NCBI GenBank assembly: GCA_025363435.1
Contig: JANYDY010000115.1
Location: forward strand, 21,484-85,483
Direction of reading: 5' to 3'
Source of the DNA: Betaproteobacteria bacterium
Lineage (GTDB): Bacteria > Pseudomonadota > Gammaproteobacteria > Burkholderiales > SG8-41
Length of the DNA stretch: 64,000 nt
The first letter of the stretch is position 1. Each line of letters opens with the position of its first letter. The notes below the pieces were generated by a model. It was not told the origin of the DNA. It was given only the letters and a program-made list of their open reading frames with translations, and did no database searches. Of this stretch, positions 38,544 through 46,837 are shown one piece after another. The position numbers were made by a program, and so were the translations under genes.

Positions 38544-38972
38544 CTATTTGACCGCGGCCGGTGGCGCGGCCTTCGGCGCTTCTTTTTTTGCAGGCGCCGC
38601 CGGCGGTTTCGGTGCAACGGTGGTTTCGCGGAATTGTTCGATCAGGCGAAAGGCGCCGCCGATCACACTCGAATTCGGATTGTCGTGGCAGTACGCGTCG
38701 AGGTAGGCGTAGAGTTGATCGCCGACAGGCAGCGTGCCGGTCGGCACCTGCCGCGCCGGATTGGCGTAGTTGTAGCCGGAGACGAAGCCGAGGATCCAGA
38801 ATTCGTATTGCTGGCGGATTGCCCGGTTATTTGCGTATTTTCCCCAGGTTGCGCATGAAGCATTATCGAACGGAAAAAAAATATTGATTTGCTGCTCGGC
38901 AGCAAGCGCCGGCGCAGTGATCGCCGCGGTCAGCGCCGCAGTTAGCGCGGCGCGCATCAGAAATTTACGCAT
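38544..38972 (-). CDS. Small secreted disulfide-type protein (Rap1a/Tai-like, tentative)
   Basis: A 142-residue product with a signal peptide cleaved after about APALA. The mature part has two cysteines (SCATW and AYCHDNP) with a W..GF.SGYN segment and a D.YC..NP ending that resemble the Rap1a/Tai immunity-type fold, a small helical disulfide-bonded periplasmic domain. The C-terminus is a Pro/Ala/Lys tail. No toxin or type VI gene lies nearby, so an immunity role is not supported by context; the match is by pattern only. Confidence 0.55.
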   Translation of the reverse strand: MRKFLMRAALTAALTAAITAPALAAEQQINIFFPFDNASCATWGKYANNRAIRQQYEFWILGFVSGYNYANPARQVPTGTLPVGDQLYAYLDAYCHDNPNSSVIGGAFRLIEQFRETTVAPKPPAAPAKKEAPKAAPPAAVK

Positions 38973-39068
38973 ATTGTTCCCGGTGCAAATGCATCAATGC
39001 GCGCATGCTAGCAGGTTTGTATAATGCGTGACGAGGCGCTTGCCGCCATCAGAGGGATGCCAAACCCC

Positions 39069-39542
39069 ATGGACTACGTTGCCGTTTTTAACCGCAGCCG
39101 CAGTGAACAGAGCGGGCAGGGTGACGATCTTCAATTGCCGCACTGGAGCGAGGAGAACTGGCGCACGCTGTTTGCAGTGACCAGCACGCGCAGCTTCAAG
39201 GCCAGCGAAGTGGTGATTCAGCGCGGGGTCGCAGATCGCGCGCTGTATTTTGTTGCTGCCGGCTCGCTCGAAGTCGGCGTTACCTATATGGACGGCGTGA
39301 GCATCAGCCCGATTGCCAAAATCAGCGCCGGCAGCGTGATCGGCGAGCAGTCGTTTTTTGACGGTCAACCGCGCTCGGCAAATGTATGGGCGGTGACCGC
39401 AGGCGAATTGCTGTGCCTGACCGCTGATCAGTTCCAGACGTTGTCGGACAAGGAACCTGGGTTGGCGCGCGATTTGTTGTTTGCGCTGGGGCGTGTCTTG
39501 TCGTTGCGCCTGCGCAATACGACGGTTCGCATCCGGCGCTAG
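39069..39542 (+). CDS. Cyclic nucleotide-binding domain protein without DNA-binding domain
   Basis: A 157-residue protein consisting of one cNMP-binding-like beta roll (about 30-130) with VVIQRGVADRALYFVAAGSLEV and GSVIGEQSFFDGQPRSANV as phosphate-binding-cassette-like elements. No helix-turn-helix follows, so it is not a Crp-type regulator on its own. In-frame ATGs exist at 39024, 39057 and 39069; the first overlaps a TATAAT hexamer (39020-39025) that may be the promoter, so a later start is preferred. Partner unknown. Confidence 0.72.
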   Translation: MDYVAVFNRSRSEQSGQGDDLQLPHWSEENWRTLFAVTSTRSFKASEVVIQRGVADRALYFVAAGSLEVGVTYMDGVSISPIAKISAGSVIGEQSFFDGQPRSANVWAVTAGELLCLTADQFQTLSDKEPGLARDLLFALGRVLSLRLRNTTVRIRR

Positions 39543-39549
39543 CTGCACA

Positions 39550-40854
39550 TTACAGAGCGGGCAGTTCAACCCGCGCTTCGAGCCCGCCGCCATCGCGCGC
39601 CAGCAGCTGCACGCTACCGTGGTGCAAGCGGGCGATTCTGTCGACAATCGCCAGCCCCAGACCGGAACCGCTGGTGCTGCGCGCCGTATTCAGGCGCGTG
39701 AACGGCTGCAGCATGCGTTCGGCGTCAGCGGCGGGAATGCCGGGGCCGCGGTCGAGCACCGACAGGCGCACGCGATTGTCGTGCAACGACGTTTCGATTT
39801 CGACCGCCGCGCTGCCGTGGCGCAGGGCATTGTCAATCAGATTGGTGAGCAGCCGCTGCATGGCGAGCGGTTTGAGCTGCAGCCGCGACACTTTGCCGCT
39901 GCGCGCGGTGATGGCGACGCCCTGACGCCGGTAGCGCTCGGCAATCGTATTGACGATTTCATCGAGATTGCATTCAGTGGCGGCGCTTTGTTCGCCACTG
40001 ACGCGCGCGAAATCGAGAAACTGGTTGATCACGGCGTCGATATCGGCAATGTCCTGCACCATGCCTTCCATCAGCGACGGATCGGTTTTGTCGCCAATCA
40101 TTTCAAGGCCGAGACGGATGCGTGCCAGCGGTGTGCGTAAATCATGTGATACGCCGGCAAGCAGCAGCGCGCGGTCTTCGTCGAGGCGCTTGAGGTCGGT
40201 CGACATCTGATTGAAGGCGTGCGACAGCGTGCGGATTTCGCTCGGCCCGCTTTCGTCAACCGGTGCCGGCGTCTGTCCGCGGCCGATCGCCGCCGCCGCG
40301 CGCGTCAACTCGCGCAGCGCGCGGCCGATGCGGGTAACGATCAGAAACGCGCCGATGACAGACAGCAGTAAAACCAGCAGGCCCCAGCCGATCCAGCGCA
40401 GTTGTTCGGTACGCTCGACGCGCTCGCGCGGCATGCTGACCCAATAATCGACATTGTCGATGGCAAAATTGACCCACACATTTCCGGCCGCGCCGGTTGA
40501 TTGCAGCAGCCGGGTGTCGCTGCCGAGGCGCCGCTGCAGCTCGGCAATAAGCAGGCGCACGAACGGCCGGTCAACCAGTGGTTCTACCGCTTCGTTCGGT
40601 GCGCCGGCGTGAACCTGGATGCCCTCCTGCTCGGACAGATCGCGCAGCAGATCGAAGCGCTTGTCGGGATTGGCGGTGATCAGTGCTGAGCGCGTCAGAT
40701 TGACGATGCTGGTGATTTGCTGCGCCACCTGCACGGCGCGCGGTTCGCGTTCGGAGACGCGAAAAATTTGCAGCCACGCGAAGTTGCCGGCCACCAGCAG
40801 CAATGCGAGCAGCAGCATGGCGCGCCACAGCAAGCTTTGCGGAAAAATTTTCAA
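39550..40854 (-). CDS. envZ: EnvZ-type sensor histidine kinase
   Basis: Membrane sensor kinase paired with OmpR. Two membrane helices (about 11-30 and 155-177) flank a periplasmic domain; HAMP, H-box VSHDLRTPLARIRL, N-box NLIDNALRHG, G1 DRGPGIP and G2 GSGLGLAI follow. No ATG starts near the ompR stop; TTG 40854 gives MKIFPQSLLWR, the usual EnvZ N-terminus, and 434 residues. An open frame continues upstream into ompR, so the start is inferred. ATG 40818 would cut into the first helix. Confidence 0.9.
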   Translation of the reverse strand: MKIFPQSLLWRAMLLLALLLVAGNFAWLQIFRVSEREPRAVQVAQQITSIVNLTRSALITANPDKRFDLLRDLSEQEGIQVHAGAPNEAVEPLVDRPFVRLLIAELQRRLGSDTRLLQSTGAAGNVWVNFAIDNVDYWVSMPRERVERTEQLRWIGWGLLVLLLSVIGAFLIVTRIGRALRELTRAAAAIGRGQTPAPVDESGPSEIRTLSHAFNQMSTDLKRLDEDRALLLAGVSHDLRTPLARIRLGLEMIGDKTDPSLMEGMVQDIADIDAVINQFLDFARVSGEQSAATECNLDEIVNTIAERYRRQGVAITARSGKVSRLQLKPLAMQRLLTNLIDNALRHGSAAVEIETSLHDNRVRLSVLDRGPGIPAADAERMLQPFTRLNTARSTSGSGLGLAIVDRIARLHHGSVQLLARDGGGLEARVELPAL

Positions 40855-40880
40855 TGCGGAAGTGCGGCCGGCGACGGTGG

Positions 40881-41603
40881 CTATTTCGTGCCGTCGGGCA
40901 CGAACACGTAACCGAACCCCCACACCGTCTGGATAAAGGCGGGTTTGGCCGGATCGGTTTCAATCAGCTTGCGCAAACGTGAAATCTGTACGTCGATGGC
41001 GCGGTCGAAGGCGCCGAATTCGCGACCGCGCGCCAGTTCGGTCAGTTTGTCGCGCGACAACGGCGAACGCGCGTGTTGCACCAGAACCTTGAGCAGCGCG
41101 AATTCGCCGGTGGTGAGGGAAATCGGCGCGCCGGCGCGCGACAGGCTGCGCGCGGCAAGATTAAAACTGAATTCGCCGAATTCAACCACCTGCGCTTCGC
41201 TGCTTGGCGCCCCCGGCGGCTGCGTTTCCGGCGCGCGCCGCAGCACAGCTTGTATGCGTGCCACCAGTTCGCGCGGGTTAAACGGTTTGGGCAGGTAGTC
41301 GTCGGCGCCGACTTCCAGGCCGACGATGCGATCGACGTCATCCCCCTTGGCGGTCAGCATGATGATTGGAATTTTGTCGCCGAGTCCGCGCAGCCGGCGG
41401 CAGATCGACAGGCCGTCCTCGCCCGGCATCATGAGATCGAGCACCATCAGATCATAGCGTTCGCGCGCGAGCCAGCGGTTCATGTCATTACCGTCAATGG
41501 CGGCGCGCACGCTGTAACCCTGCTCGCTTAAATAGCGGTTGAGCAGTTCGCGCAGTCGTGCGTCGTCATCAACGACAAGTATGCGTGTCTTGGTATCTGT
41601 CAT
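40881..41603 (-). CDS. ompR: OmpR-type response regulator
   Basis: Two-domain regulator: a receiver with D12-D14 acidic pocket, phospho-acceptor D56 (MVLDLMMPG) and LTAKGDD, then a winged-helix DNA-binding domain ending in TVWGFGYVFVPDG. Length is 240 residues from the ATG at 41603 (MTDTKTRIL); an extension to 41621 adds six residues. It precedes envZ in one operon. Confidence 0.95.
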   Translation of the reverse strand: MTDTKTRILVVDDDARLRELLNRYLSEQGYSVRAAIDGNDMNRWLARERYDLMVLDLMMPGEDGLSICRRLRGLGDKIPIIMLTAKGDDVDRIVGLEVGADDYLPKPFNPRELVARIQAVLRRAPETQPPGAPSSEAQVVEFGEFSFNLAARSLSRAGAPISLTTGEFALLKVLVQHARSPLSRDKLTELARGREFGAFDRAIDVQISRLRKLIETDPAKPAFIQTVWGFGYVFVPDGTK

Positions 41604-41674
41604 GTGCGTCATCCTAGCCATTTCGATTTGCCAATGCCACTGTTTTGTAAGTGATTGTTAATGTGCCTCGCAGC

Positions 41675-41690
41675 GAAACAATTTGTTACA
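41675..41690. promoter_or_regulatory. OmpR-box-like sequence upstream of ompR
   Basis: GAAACAATTTGTTACA contains the GAAACA-N4-GTTACA arrangement seen in OmpR sites and is nearly palindromic. It lies 72-87 bases upstream of the ompR start and about 150 bases before the small membrane peptide gene on the other strand. Confidence 0.4.
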
Positions 41691-41836
41691 AAAGACCGCC
41701 CGCGGCGCTCCGGTATTCGCCTGCTGCGGGCGTAGTATTCGTCAACGCACGAAAACTGTTTACGTTATCGACGCAGGTTCGCAGGCAACAGACTAAAAGT
41801 ATTAACCGAGCGGCAAGCGCCGCCACAGGAGTTGGC

Positions 41837-41971
41837 ATGGCAGCAATCATCGCACTGGGCGCAATCGCGACATGGGCACTGGCCGCAGCGGCTGCGCACC
41901 GGCGTCGTGTTGTGGTGCGCTTTTATAATGGCGAGCGAGGTGTCGCGTTGCGGCGCCCGATCGATCCATGA
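41837..41971 (+). CDS. 44-residue single-pass membrane peptide
   Basis: A short frame with a strong ribosome site (AGGAG, six bases before the ATG). The N-terminal 20 residues are hydrophobic and alanine-rich (MAAIIALGAIATWALAAAAA), followed by a basic HRRRVVVRFYNGERGVALRRP tail (here in one part of 20 or fewer: HRRRVVVRFYNGERG), so N-out/C-in insertion is likely. It is the first gene of a run of five small-to-large secreted-protein genes, 10 bases ahead of the next. Confidence 0.6.
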   Translation: MAAIIALGAIATWALAAAAAHRRRVVVRFYNGERGVALRRPIDP

Positions 41972-41981
41972 AGGAGCAGGC

Positions 41982-42251
41982 ATGCGAACCCTGATCGGCT
42001 TGGCGGCGCTTTTGGCGATGATGATCGCAGCACCGGTGATGGCCAATGGCTGGCGTAACGGCGGCGGTTTGCATGTGCAGACGCAGCGTCATCAGCAGGA
42101 CCGTTTCCAGCGTCAACCGCAGCGCGATTTCCGCAATCCGCAGCAGCACCCGGAGCGTCCGCGCGACGGCCGCATGACGGACCAGGAACGGCGCGATCTG
42201 CATCGCGATCTTGACCGCGCGAATCGTGAACTCTACAAAGACCGGCGCTGA
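41982..42251 (+). CDS. Small secreted Gln/Arg-rich protein
   Basis: An 89-residue product with a signal peptide (cleaved after about APVMA) and a polar mature part rich in Gln, Arg, His, Pro and Asp, ending in a DQERRDLHRDLDRANRELYKDRR-like charged helix (for example LHRDLDRANRELYKDRR). AAGGAG precedes the ATG by about six bases. No cysteine. No family recognised; it resembles small periplasmic stress or metal-binding proteins in composition only. Confidence 0.72.
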   Translation: MRTLIGLAALLAMMIAAPVMANGWRNGGGLHVQTQRHQQDRFQRQPQRDFRNPQQHPERPRDGRMTDQERRDLHRDLDRANRELYKDRR

Positions 42252-42284
42252 ACGGCCGGTCTATAAACCTGAAAGGTAAACACC

Positions 42285-42797
42285 ATGAAACGTACTTACG
42301 CATTTTTACTGACTGCAATTCTGTCGGTGATGACGGCGGCTGCTGCTGCGCAGGGCTTGCCCGGCGCAACCGTGAACAAGGGCGATGGCGCTGCATCCAA
42401 GGGTGCGGCTTCCCGCGATGCCATGCGCGAACGCTGCCAGCAAAATCCGCAGGAATGCGAAAAGAAGAAGGCCGAATTCCAGAAGCGCCGCGAGGAATGC
42501 CGTGCCGACCCGGAAAAATGCAAATCCGATCGCAAATCAAAGCGCGAAGAACGTTGCAAAGCCAATCCGCAGCAATGCGAGGAATTCAAGAAAAAAATGC
42601 AGGAGCGGAATGAACAGTGCAAAGGCGACCCTGAGAAATGCCGCGCCGAAATGAAGTCGCGTCGCGAAGAGCGTTGTAAGGCCGACCCGAAACGCTGCGA
42701 GGAAATGAAAGCGCAGTTCGAGAAGCGCCGCGCGGAATGCAAGGCCAATCCCGACAGCTGTAAACCGGCCGGCGGGCGCAAACCCGACGCCAAGTAG
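42285..42797 (+). CDS. Secreted cysteine-staple repeat protein (CxxxPxxC repeats)
   Basis: A 170-residue product with a signal peptide (cleaved after about AAAAA/QG). The mature protein has six copies of a C-x2-[ND]-P-x2-C motif (CQQNPQEC, CRADPEKC, CKANPQQC, CKGDPEKC, CKADPKRC, CKANPDSC). Linkers between them alternate 13, 11, 13, 11 and 13 residues and are very rich in Lys, Arg and Glu. The result is a 40-residue double repeat suggesting stacked helical hairpins held by disulfides or by metal. No known family recalled. It lies 27 bases before the DUF1800 gene. Confidence 0.8.
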   Translation: MKRTYAFLLTAILSVMTAAAAAQGLPGATVNKGDGAASKGAASRDAMRERCQQNPQECEKKKAEFQKRREECRADPEKCKSDRKSKREERCKANPQQCEEFKKKMQERNEQCKGDPEKCRAEMKSRREERCKADPKRCEEMKAQFEKRRAECKANPDSCKPAGGRKPDAK

Positions 42798-42823
42798 AAG
42801 AACCGGCAAACCACGGCGCAATC

Positions 42824-44248
42824 ATGGCTAAACGACTGCTTGTTTTGCTGATTGCGCTGTTGCCGGTGCTGGCGTCCGGCGCGCCAATGGGCTTCGATGA
42901 GGCGCGCCATCTGCTCAACCGCACGAGCTTTGCCGGCAACGTCGAAGACATCGAGGCGTTCGGCAAACTGACGCGCGCGCAGGCCGTCGACCAGTTGCTG
43001 GGGTGGACTGGCGGTCGGGTCGCCACGCCTGCGCCCGCGTGGGTGAATGATTTCGAATCGCCGCGCAAACTGCGCGGCGCCAGCGAGGAAGAACGCAAGG
43101 CTTTTCAGCGCCAGCAATTCGAAAAGGGTGCCGAATTGCGCCGCTGGTGGGTGACGGAAATGCTCACCACACAATCGCCGTTGACGGAAAAAATGGTGCT
43201 CTTCTGGCATAACCATTTTGTCTCGAGCCTGCAGAAAGTGCGTTCTCCTGTCTTGATGTACCGGCAGAACCAGCTGCTGCGCAAACACGCTTTCGGTTAT
43301 TTCGGCGACATGCTGCATGAGGTCTCGAAAGACCCGGCGATGGTGGTTTATCTCGACGGCGCGTCCAACCGCAAAGGGCAGCCGAACGAGAACTTCGCGC
43401 GCGAAGTGATGGAGCTGTTCACGCTCGGCGAAGGCAATTACGGCGAGCAGGACATCAAGGAGGCGGCACGCGCATTTACCGGCTGGAGTATCGATTTGGA
43501 GAGCGGTGAATTTCTGTTCAGGCGCCCGGCGCATGACGACGGCGTCAAGACGGTGCTCGGCAGAAGTGGCAACTTCGACGGCGATGCGGTGCTCGATATT
43601 CTGCTGGCACAACCGCAGACGGCGGAACTCATCGTCAGCAAGTTGTGGCGCGAATTCGTGTCGCCGCAGCCGGATAGCGCGGAAGTGCGCCGCATTGCGC
43701 GCATGTTTCGCGACAACCGCTACAACGTCAAGGTGGCGCTGCGCGCGCTGCTGACTTCGGATGCCTTCTACGCGCCGCAGAATCGCGCCGCGTTGATCAA
43801 ATCGCCGATCGATCTGATCGTTGGCACTTTGCGCCAATTCCGTTTTGAAACCGGTGAAGTTACGCCGTTTCTGCTGGCGGCGCGCCAGCTCGGCCAGGAC
43901 GTTTTTGCGCCGCCGAATGTCAAGGGCTGGCCGGGCGGCGAAGCCTGGATCAACAGCGCATCACTGCTCTCGCGCAAGCAGTTTCTCGAGCGTTTGTTTC
44001 GCGCCCAGGAAATGCCGCAGCCGCTGCCGGCGATGGCGCCGAATGCAGACGGGGGGGCGCGTTTTGCGCGTGCGGTGATGGATATTCATTTCGACAGCGA
44101 ACGCTGGCTGAAACAGTTCAAGCCGGGCGATGCGGCATTGATGAAGGTCGTGCTTGCAGCCGAACCGGCATCGACGGTTGCCACCGCGGCGCAGGGCGTG
44201 GAGCGCCTGCGCGAACTGGTGCTCGATCCGTCTTACCAGTTGAAGTGA
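42824..44248 (+). CDS. DUF1800 family secreted protein
   Basis: A 474-residue exported protein with a Sec signal peptide (about 1-20) followed by the family opening MGFDEARHLLNRTSFAG. Internal family segments include MLTTQSPLTEKMVLFWHNHF (in part: LTEKMVLFWHNHF), NENFAREVMELFTLGEGNY and NVKGWPGGEAWINSASLLSR (in part: VKGWPGGEAWINSASLL). Function unknown. It is almost always found next to a DUF1501 gene in bacteria, as here, pointing to a two-protein extracytoplasmic system. Confidence 0.92.
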   Translation: MAKRLLVLLIALLPVLASGAPMGFDEARHLLNRTSFAGNVEDIEAFGKLTRAQAVDQLLGWTGGRVATPAPAWVNDFESPRKLRGASEEERKAFQRQQFEKGAELRRWWVTEMLTTQSPLTEKMVLFWHNHFVSSLQKVRSPVLMYRQNQLLRKHAFGYFGDMLHEVSKDPAMVVYLDGASNRKGQPNENFAREVMELFTLGEGNYGEQDIKEAARAFTGWSIDLESGEFLFRRPAHDDGVKTVLGRSGNFDGDAVLDILLAQPQTAELIVSKLWREFVSPQPDSAEVRRIARMFRDNRYNVKVALRALLTSDAFYAPQNRAALIKSPIDLIVGTLRQFRFETGEVTPFLLAARQLGQDVFAPPNVKGWPGGEAWINSASLLSRKQFLERLFRAQEMPQPLPAMAPNADGGARFARAVMDIHFDSERWLKQFKPGDAALMKVVLAAEPASTVATAAQGVERLRELVLDPSYQLK

Positions 44249-44296
44249 GCCGGGAGTCATGCGTTTGGCGGCAATTTTTATGCGAAGGGAACGGAC

Positions 44297-45457
44297 ATGG
44301 ATAGACGGGAATTTTTGAGCGCTGGCGCGGCGGCTGCCGTGGCCGCTTGCTTTCCGCAAGCCGCGAATGCCGCCGCAGCCGCCGCTCGCTACGACAACCT
44401 GCTGATTCTGGTCGAGCTCAAAGGCGGCAACGATGGTCTGAATACCGTGGTGCCGTTTGCCGACGCCGATTATTACCGGCTGCGCCCGCGCCTTGCGATT
44501 GCGCGCGATCAGGTTCTGCAGCTTGACGCCAGTGCAGGCCTGCATCCGGCATTGCAAGCGTTGATGCCGTTGTGGCAGAACCGCGAACTCGCGGTGGTGC
44601 AAAGCGTCGGTTATCCGAGTGCGAATCTGTCGCATTTCCGCTCGATAGAGATCTGGGATACCGCTTCGAAAAGTGATCAATATCTGAACGAAGGCTGGCT
44701 GACCCGCGCATTTGCCGATGCGCCGGTGCCGCGCAGTTTTGCCGCCGACGGCATTGTCGTCGGCTCGAACGAGATGGGGCCGCTTGCCGGCGGCGGCACG
44801 CGCGCGCTGGCGCTGACCAATACCGAGCAGTTCCTGCGCCAGGCGCGGCTGGCCGGTGGTGAGGGCGTCTCGCGCAATGCGGCGCTGTCGCATATTCTGA
44901 AAGTCGAACGCGACGTTACGCAGGCGGCGGCCAACATCGGCAGCGGCGTGGCTCTGCGCAGTGAGTTTCCGAACAATGCCTTCGGCAATGCGCTGAAGAC
45001 CGCGGCGCAGGTGGTGGCGAGCAAGGCCGGCGTGGCGGTTATAAAGGTGACGCACAACGGATTCGATACGCACAGCGGCGAGCAGGGCACGCATCAGCGG
45101 CTGCTCAAGGATCTGGCTGAAGGCATGGTCGCGATGCGCGCGGCCATGCAGGAAATCGGGCGCTGGGACAGCACGCTGATGATGACGTACAGCGAATTCG
45201 GCCGGCGTCCGCGCGAGAACCAGAGCGGCGGCACCGATCACGGCGCGGCGAACGCGCATTTCGTCGCCGGCGGGCAGGTGCGCGGCGGGCTTTACGGGCT
45301 GCCGCCGGCACTCAGCCGGCTCGATGGCAACGGCAACCTGCCTTTTGCCGTCGATTTTCGCGACTTGTACGCAACCGCACTCGGCCGCTGGTGGGGTATC
45401 AACCCGCAGGTGGCGCTCAACGGACGCTATACGCCGGTCGATTTTTTGCGCGCCTGA
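44297..45457 (+). CDS. DUF1501 family protein with Tat signal
   Basis: A 386-residue protein exported folded by the Tat route: the N-terminus MDRREFLSAGAAAAV carries the twin-arginine motif. The DUF1501 (sulfatase/alkaline-phosphatase-like) core shows LVELKGGNDGLNTVVPF, the NLSHFRSIEIWDTAS segment, HNGFDTHSGEQGTHQRLL and TYSEFGRRPREN...GTDHGAAN, with His/Asp residues placed as in metal-dependent alkaline-phosphatase-fold enzymes. Substrate unknown. Tat export suggests a cofactor or metal is bound before export. Confidence 0.92.
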   Translation: MDRREFLSAGAAAAVAACFPQAANAAAAAARYDNLLILVELKGGNDGLNTVVPFADADYYRLRPRLAIARDQVLQLDASAGLHPALQALMPLWQNRELAVVQSVGYPSANLSHFRSIEIWDTASKSDQYLNEGWLTRAFADAPVPRSFAADGIVVGSNEMGPLAGGGTRALALTNTEQFLRQARLAGGEGVSRNAALSHILKVERDVTQAAANIGSGVALRSEFPNNAFGNALKTAAQVVASKAGVAVIKVTHNGFDTHSGEQGTHQRLLKDLAEGMVAMRAAMQEIGRWDSTLMMTYSEFGRRPRENQSGGTDHGAANAHFVAGGQVRGGLYGLPPALSRLDGNGNLPFAVDFRDLYATALGRWWGINPQVALNGRYTPVDFLRA

Positions 45458-45591
45458 TACCCTCCGCAGCGACGCCGATTTCGCTCTGAATCCGGCGGCG
45501 CGGCCTATTTTTTGCGCAGCAAGGGCCGGTTTTTGAGCCGCAGACCCCTGAATTCATATATCATTGGGGCCTTGGGAGGACCCGAGGCCGC

Positions 45592-45608
45592 TACCGATCT
45601 CATCGGTA
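45592..45608. promoter_or_regulatory. Perfect 17-bp palindrome upstream of the DGQHR gene
   Basis: TACCGAT-CTC-ATCGGTA, with seven-base perfect arms, lies 44-60 bases upstream of the ATG at 45652. It is a likely operator for a dimeric regulator, possibly autoregulation; AT-rich promoter-like sequence (TAAAAT) lies between it and the gene. Confidence 0.5.
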
Positions 45609-45651
45609 AGTATATGTAAGCATTGGATAAAATAAACTCGAAAGACGCACC

Positions 45652-46785
45652 ATGCTCGCAACCAGAATTCGCCAAAAAGACGGGATTTTCTATCTCGCCA
45701 GTTATTCTGCGAAGGAAATACTCAGTAAGGTGCGGTTTATAAGCCGCTATTACGATGAGGACGAGCAGATCGCGCCTCAAACGGTGCCGCAACACGATGA
45801 AATCGCCCAGTTCATCGCCCGCGTTGAACGCACCGACGCAGCCTTTCAGCGCCAGTTGTCGCGCGCCAAAGTGCGCTCACTGAAGAATTTTTATGAAATG
45901 GCGGTTACCCAGCCGCCGATCCCCGGCACTGTTTTGCTGTTTACCAGCGACCGCCTGAATTTTCGCGCGCTTGAAGGTCAGGAGCAGGTCGGCCATTTGC
46001 AGGACCCGACCTCCAAGTTTCTGATCATCGACGGCCAGCACCGGCTTGCCGCGTTGCGGTTTTATCTCTCCGAGCATCCCGACGAAGCAAAGAATATCGA
46101 TGTGCCTTGCGTGATTTTTGACGGCCGCAGCGAAGATTTCGCAGCGGAAATGTTCGTTATCATCAATTCGACGCCGACGCGCATCAACAAAAGCCATCTG
46201 GTCGATTTGTACGAGCGGGTGTCGTGGGCCGATCCGGACCGCCGTTTTGCCGCGCGCCTGGTTGACAGCCTCTACAGCGAAGCCGACAGCCCGTTGCGTT
46301 ATCGCGTCAACCGTCTTGGTGGCCGCAGCCAGAAAGATAAATGGATACTGCAGGCTGAACTGTTCAACGAACTCTATCGCTGGGTGCGCGCCGACTGGAA
46401 AAAAATCAAGCAGGCGAGCAACAGTTATCGCGAAGCCGAGAAGTATTACAACGTTGTGCGTGATTTCCTGAAGGCCGCGCACAAAGCCTGGGGTGACACC
46501 TGGGCGAACGATGCTTACATGAGCACCAAACCGGTGACGCTGAAAGCAATGATCCGCGTCTGCGCCGATCTCGCGCGTGAAGATGCCGATCCCGCCGATG
46601 GCCGCCAGAAGCGTTGGGAGCAGCGCCTTGCGGTGTGGGCTGACCAGCAGAAGGCCTTCAAGGTTGAAGGTTTCTACGAACGCTTCCCCGCCAAAGGCGA
46701 AGTCGAACGCGTGGCGCGTATCCATCGCGATCTGGCGCGTGCGGCAAGTATCGAAATCAGGAGTACCGCGAAGACCGATAAATAA
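45652..46785 (+). CDS. DGQHR domain protein (DndB-like)
   Basis: A 377-residue cytoplasmic protein with the signature FLIIDGQHRLAAL; D127-R131 is the DGQHR motif, related to the DGHHR motif of ParB/sulfiredoxin-fold proteins. INSTPTRINKSHL (about 160-172) is the second conserved segment of the DndB/DGQHR group. DndB represses DNA phosphorothioation genes, but no dndACDE, restriction or transposase gene is in the window, so the role here is unknown. The gene is solitary, flanked by its own palindromic operator-like site and a strong terminator. Confidence 0.85.
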   Translation: MLATRIRQKDGIFYLASYSAKEILSKVRFISRYYDEDEQIAPQTVPQHDEIAQFIARVERTDAAFQRQLSRAKVRSLKNFYEMAVTQPPIPGTVLLFTSDRLNFRALEGQEQVGHLQDPTSKFLIIDGQHRLAALRFYLSEHPDEAKNIDVPCVIFDGRSEDFAAEMFVIINSTPTRINKSHLVDLYERVSWADPDRRFAARLVDSLYSEADSPLRYRVNRLGGRSQKDKWILQAELFNELYRWVRADWKKIKQASNSYREAEKYYNVVRDFLKAAHKAWGDTWANDAYMSTKPVTLKAMIRVCADLAREDADPADGRQKRWEQRLAVWADQQKAFKVEGFYERFPAKGEVERVARIHRDLARAASIEIRSTAKTDK

Positions 46786-46804
46786 CGGCTTTCACGCAAG
46801 CAAC

Positions 46805-46837
46805 AAAAAGCGGCCACTTGATGGCCGCTTTTTATTT
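46805..46837. terminator. Bidirectional rho-independent terminator
   Basis: AAAAAGCGGCCA (46805-46816), loop CTTGA, TGGCCGCTTTTT (46822-46833): a 12-bp perfect stem with A and T runs. It ends the DGQHR gene and overlaps the 3' end of the converging membrane-protein gene. Confidence 0.92.

Noticed and set aside
38544-38972. Toxin-immunity pair involving the Rap1a/Tai-like protein
   Set aside because: No toxin, type VI or peptidoglycan amidase gene lies next to it; neighbours are ispF and a cNMP-binding protein.
45457-45560. T-rich stretches after the DUF1501 gene as a terminator
   Set aside because: CCTATTTTTT and GGTTTTT runs are present, but no clean GC stem precedes either.
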